From Acidobacteriota bacterium (GTDB taxonomy: Bacteria; Acidobacteriota; UBA890; WLXD01): a DNA stretch of 42,257 bases. The position numbers and the translations under genes were made by a program. The stretch lies in contig JAJCXT010000021.1 of NCBI GenBank assembly GCA_029263295.1, positions 1-42,257 of the forward strand, read 5' to 3'. Shown here in pieces: positions 40,586-42,257 of the stretch. Under the pieces are notes generated by a model. It did not search any database and was not told the DNA's origin. It saw only the letters and a program-made list of their open reading frames with translations. Every line of letters begins with the position of its first letter. The stretch's first letter is position 1.

Positions 40586-40830
40586 CTATTCTCCGCGCAG
40601 CGCGCGCACCGGGCCGCCGCGTGTGGCGCGGTTGGCGGGCAGGTACGCTGCAACGCCCGCGACGACGGCCAGCACCAGCGCCATCCCGCCGTAGGTCGCG
40701 GGGTCGTCGGGCTGGACCTCGAACAGCACGCTGTTGAGTGCCCCCGAGAGGGCCCAGGCGCCCATCAGCCCGACTCCCACCCCAACGGCAACTGGAGTCG
40801 ATCCCAGTCGTGGAGCTCGTCGCCGGGGCC
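40586..40830 (-). pseudogene. Decayed C-terminus of an ADOP/MacB-like permease
   Basis: Only the last about 80 residues of an ADOP-type permease remain. They include GVGLMGAWALSGALNSVLFE, PDDPATYGGMALVLAVVAGV and the terminal LPANRATRGGPVRALRGE, which parallels RWASRVDPVRALRAE at the end of the intact gene at 22141. There is no start region, periplasmic domain or first half; upstream the sequence runs into the intergenic space after ppc. The left limit of the similarity is approximate. It is probably a leftover of deletion or recombination; a separate small membrane protein is less likely. Confidence 0.65.
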
Positions 40831-40888
40831 CTGGGTGCCATAGCCGTCCTCGCTATGTTGGTGGCCTGGTGGGGCTGGTCGCGAGCGG

Positions 40889-42257
40889 TTACCCAGTGGT
40901 CAGCATTCCAGCCGCGATACCCGTCACCGTCTCGCGGAACAGTTGCGCTTCCGCTTCGTTCCACTCGGTCTTGGCGAGAAGCTCGATCTGGAGCAGGTTC
41001 AGCGGGTGGATCATCGGCGCACGGTAGCGGATCGACTCCTGCAGCCACGGCCGGCCGGGCAAGAGCGTGTCGGAGCCTCGCGCTTGCAGGGCGAGATCCA
41101 TGGCCGCCTCGTAGTCCGCGCTAAGCTCCTCGATCAGTTCCGTCGGCACGTTGTCGGCGAGGGCTCGCCTGTAGCGTCTCCACAGCGCCCGCTCGGTCTT
41201 GGCCAGGGTGAAGGAGAGCAGTCGGGTGTAAGAGCGGAACAGCGGGTCCTCCCGGCATGCCTCGTGCAGAGCGTCCTTCGGGGTCGTCTCGAATCCAGGC
41301 CCCTCCTGCCACTCACGCCAGGCGTCGCCGGTGCCCAGCCATGCGTGGACCAGCAGTCGGGTCTGGGTCCAGCAGAGGACCCACGGGATCGCCCGCAGCT
41401 CTTCGAGCCCACCTCCGCCGCGCCGCGCCGGTCGCGAGCCGATCGTGAGTTCTTGCAGTCGGGTGTAGGGGGTAGCGGCGGCGAGCAAGGCGCGGAACGC
41501 GTCAGACTCAACTCGCGCCGCGAAGCTCGCCTGGGCGGTACGCGCCAGGTCTCGTGCAAGATCACTGACGCCACGGTATGGAGGCGGGTTCGACTGCACC
41601 TCGGCCACCTTCCCGACGAGGCTCCGCAGAATCTCAGGAGTGGCCAGCGTTCGTTCGACCATCTCGCCCTGGAGCGTGTACTTGTAGGGCGTCCGGGCTC
41701 GTTGCGGCCAGGTCGCGACGAGGTCCTCGATCCGGCCACCGCCCCGGCCGACGCTGCCGCCGTGGCCGTGGAAGAACAGCGGCGTTATCTCCTCCGCCTC
41801 TGCCCAGTCGACGATCCGGCGCATGGTGCCGTGAAGAGCGACTCGGCTGGCGAGCATGCCCATGCGCTTGGCGGTGTCCGAGTAGCCGAGCATGACCTCC
41901 AGGTGGCCGCGCTCGCGGGCGGCGCGACGGAAAGACGCGTCTTCCCACGTGTCGCGCAAGATCGCCGGCGCCCGGACCAGTACGTCGGGCAGCTCGAACA
42001 GCGGGATCACCGGGAGGGCGGGTCCATCGAACACCTCTTGGACCAGTTGCTGCGCGTCGAGCAGATCGCCAGCCTCCGACGTCATGCTGACGACCATGGC
42101 CCGCGCGTACGCATCAACGCAGCCGCCTCGGGCGATTTCGCGGACGCGCCGCATCATGTGTGCGATCGGGTCGTCGGTGGCGAAATGGCCCCTCTCCTCG
42201 CGGAGCTCCAGGGGCACGACCAGCGCCGGAAAGACCTCCAGCAGTGTGGCCAGCCGG
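40889..42257 (-). CDS. ppc: Phosphoenolpyruvate carboxylase, C-terminal part
   Basis: 456 residues are present; the N-terminus lies beyond the right edge. PEPC motifs are clear: VMLGYSDTAKRMG (E. coli Lys546 region), FFHGHGGSVGRGGG, LQGEMVERT, GSRPARR, LRAIPWVLCWTQTRL and HPLNLLQIELL, ending AGIAAGMLTTG. The enzyme carboxylates PEP to oxaloacetate for anaplerosis. The glycine loop usually reads HGRGGS; here the Arg (E. coli Arg581) is His, although the following GRGG is kept. The end is TTG-stop rather than the usual NTG-stop. Both are departures from common PEPC. The gene ends in TAA. It is not obviously in an operon with the cold-shock gene. Confidence 0.93.
   Translation of the reverse strand, partial: RLATLLEVFPALVVPLELREERGHFATDDPIAHMMRRVREIARGGCVDAYARAMVVSMTSEAGDLLDAQQLVQEVFDGPALPVIPLFELPDVLVRAPAILRDTWEDASFRRAARERGHLEVMLGYSDTAKRMGMLASRVALHGTMRRIVDWAEAEEITPLFFHGHGGSVGRGGGRIEDLVATWPQRARTPYKYTLQGEMVERTLATPEILRSLVGKVAEVQSNPPPYRGVSDLARDLARTAQASFAARVESDAFRALLAAATPYTRLQELTIGSRPARRGGGGLEELRAIPWVLCWTQTRLLVHAWLGTGDAWREWQEGPGFETTPKDALHEACREDPLFRSYTRLLSFTLAKTERALWRRYRRALADNVPTELIEELSADYEAAMDLALQARGSDTLLPGRPWLQESIRYRAPMIHPLNLLQIELLAKTEWNEAEAQLFRETVTGIAAGMLTTG

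Overview
This 42.3 kb window is ordinary chromosome from a high-GC Gram-negative bacterium. A heptosyltransferase-like gene at the left edge, an Omp85-type barrel, several lipoproteins and Tat-exported proteins all imply an outer membrane. A MacB/ADOP-type permease plus a decayed second copy, an amidase-GerMN-RdgB-tRNA-Pro cluster, an ASPIC/UnbV protein and two DUF4097 proteins would suit Acidobacteriota. A proteobacterial origin cannot be excluded from sequence alone. I see no phage, transposase, integrase, CRISPR array or toxin-antitoxin pair.

Layout. 1-3.8 kb: partial LPS glycosyltransferase, secreted serine hydrolase, galactokinase, and a translationally coupled VOC protein and uracil-DNA glycosylase. 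3.8-5.8 kb: a fused aconitase-family dehydratase with its swivel domain first. 5.8-10.5 kb: a tightly coupled operon of MATE exporter, FG-GAP/UnbV protein and secreted TPR protein. 10.7-13.8 kb: sodium/solute symporter, TerB-like protein and Lon-substrate-binding-domain protein. 13.9-18.8 kb: DUF4097 protein, PAP2 phosphatase, then two tandem 308-residue secreted paralogues overlapping an Omp85-type barrel gene. 18.8-22 kb: aminotransferase and NudC divergent from one 18-bp gap, and a second DUF4097 protein. 22.1-28.5 kb: ADOP permease, tRNA-Pro, RdgB, GerMN, amidase, a small cysteine-rich membrane protein, a DksA-like protein and a nucleoside deoxyribosyltransferase-like protein. 28.7-38 kb: cyclase-family hydrolase followed by mostly exported proteins: DUF4399 lipoprotein, CPPC thioredoxin-like/TPR protein, GH99-like protein, outer-membrane barrel coupled to a glycosidase-like protein with a zinc ribbon, and a PQQ-type propeller lipoprotein. 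38-42.3 kb: TsdA-like dihaem cytochrome next to a Tat-exported DsrE-like protein, a cold-shock protein, the ADOP remnant and the C-terminal part of PEP carboxylase.

Three signals cut across the genes. First, TAG is the stop codon of 26 of the 38 genes whose 3' ends lie inside the window; 9 use TGA and 3 use TAA. TAG is usually the least used stop in bacteria. Second, 18 of those TAG stops lie in CTAG, and at several convergent junctions both stops sit in the arms of one short palindrome. Third, at least seven genes have a -10-like hexamer only 6-8 nt before the start codon and no Shine-Dalgarno sequence, which suggests leaderless transcription. Other genes carry clear GGAG-type sites.
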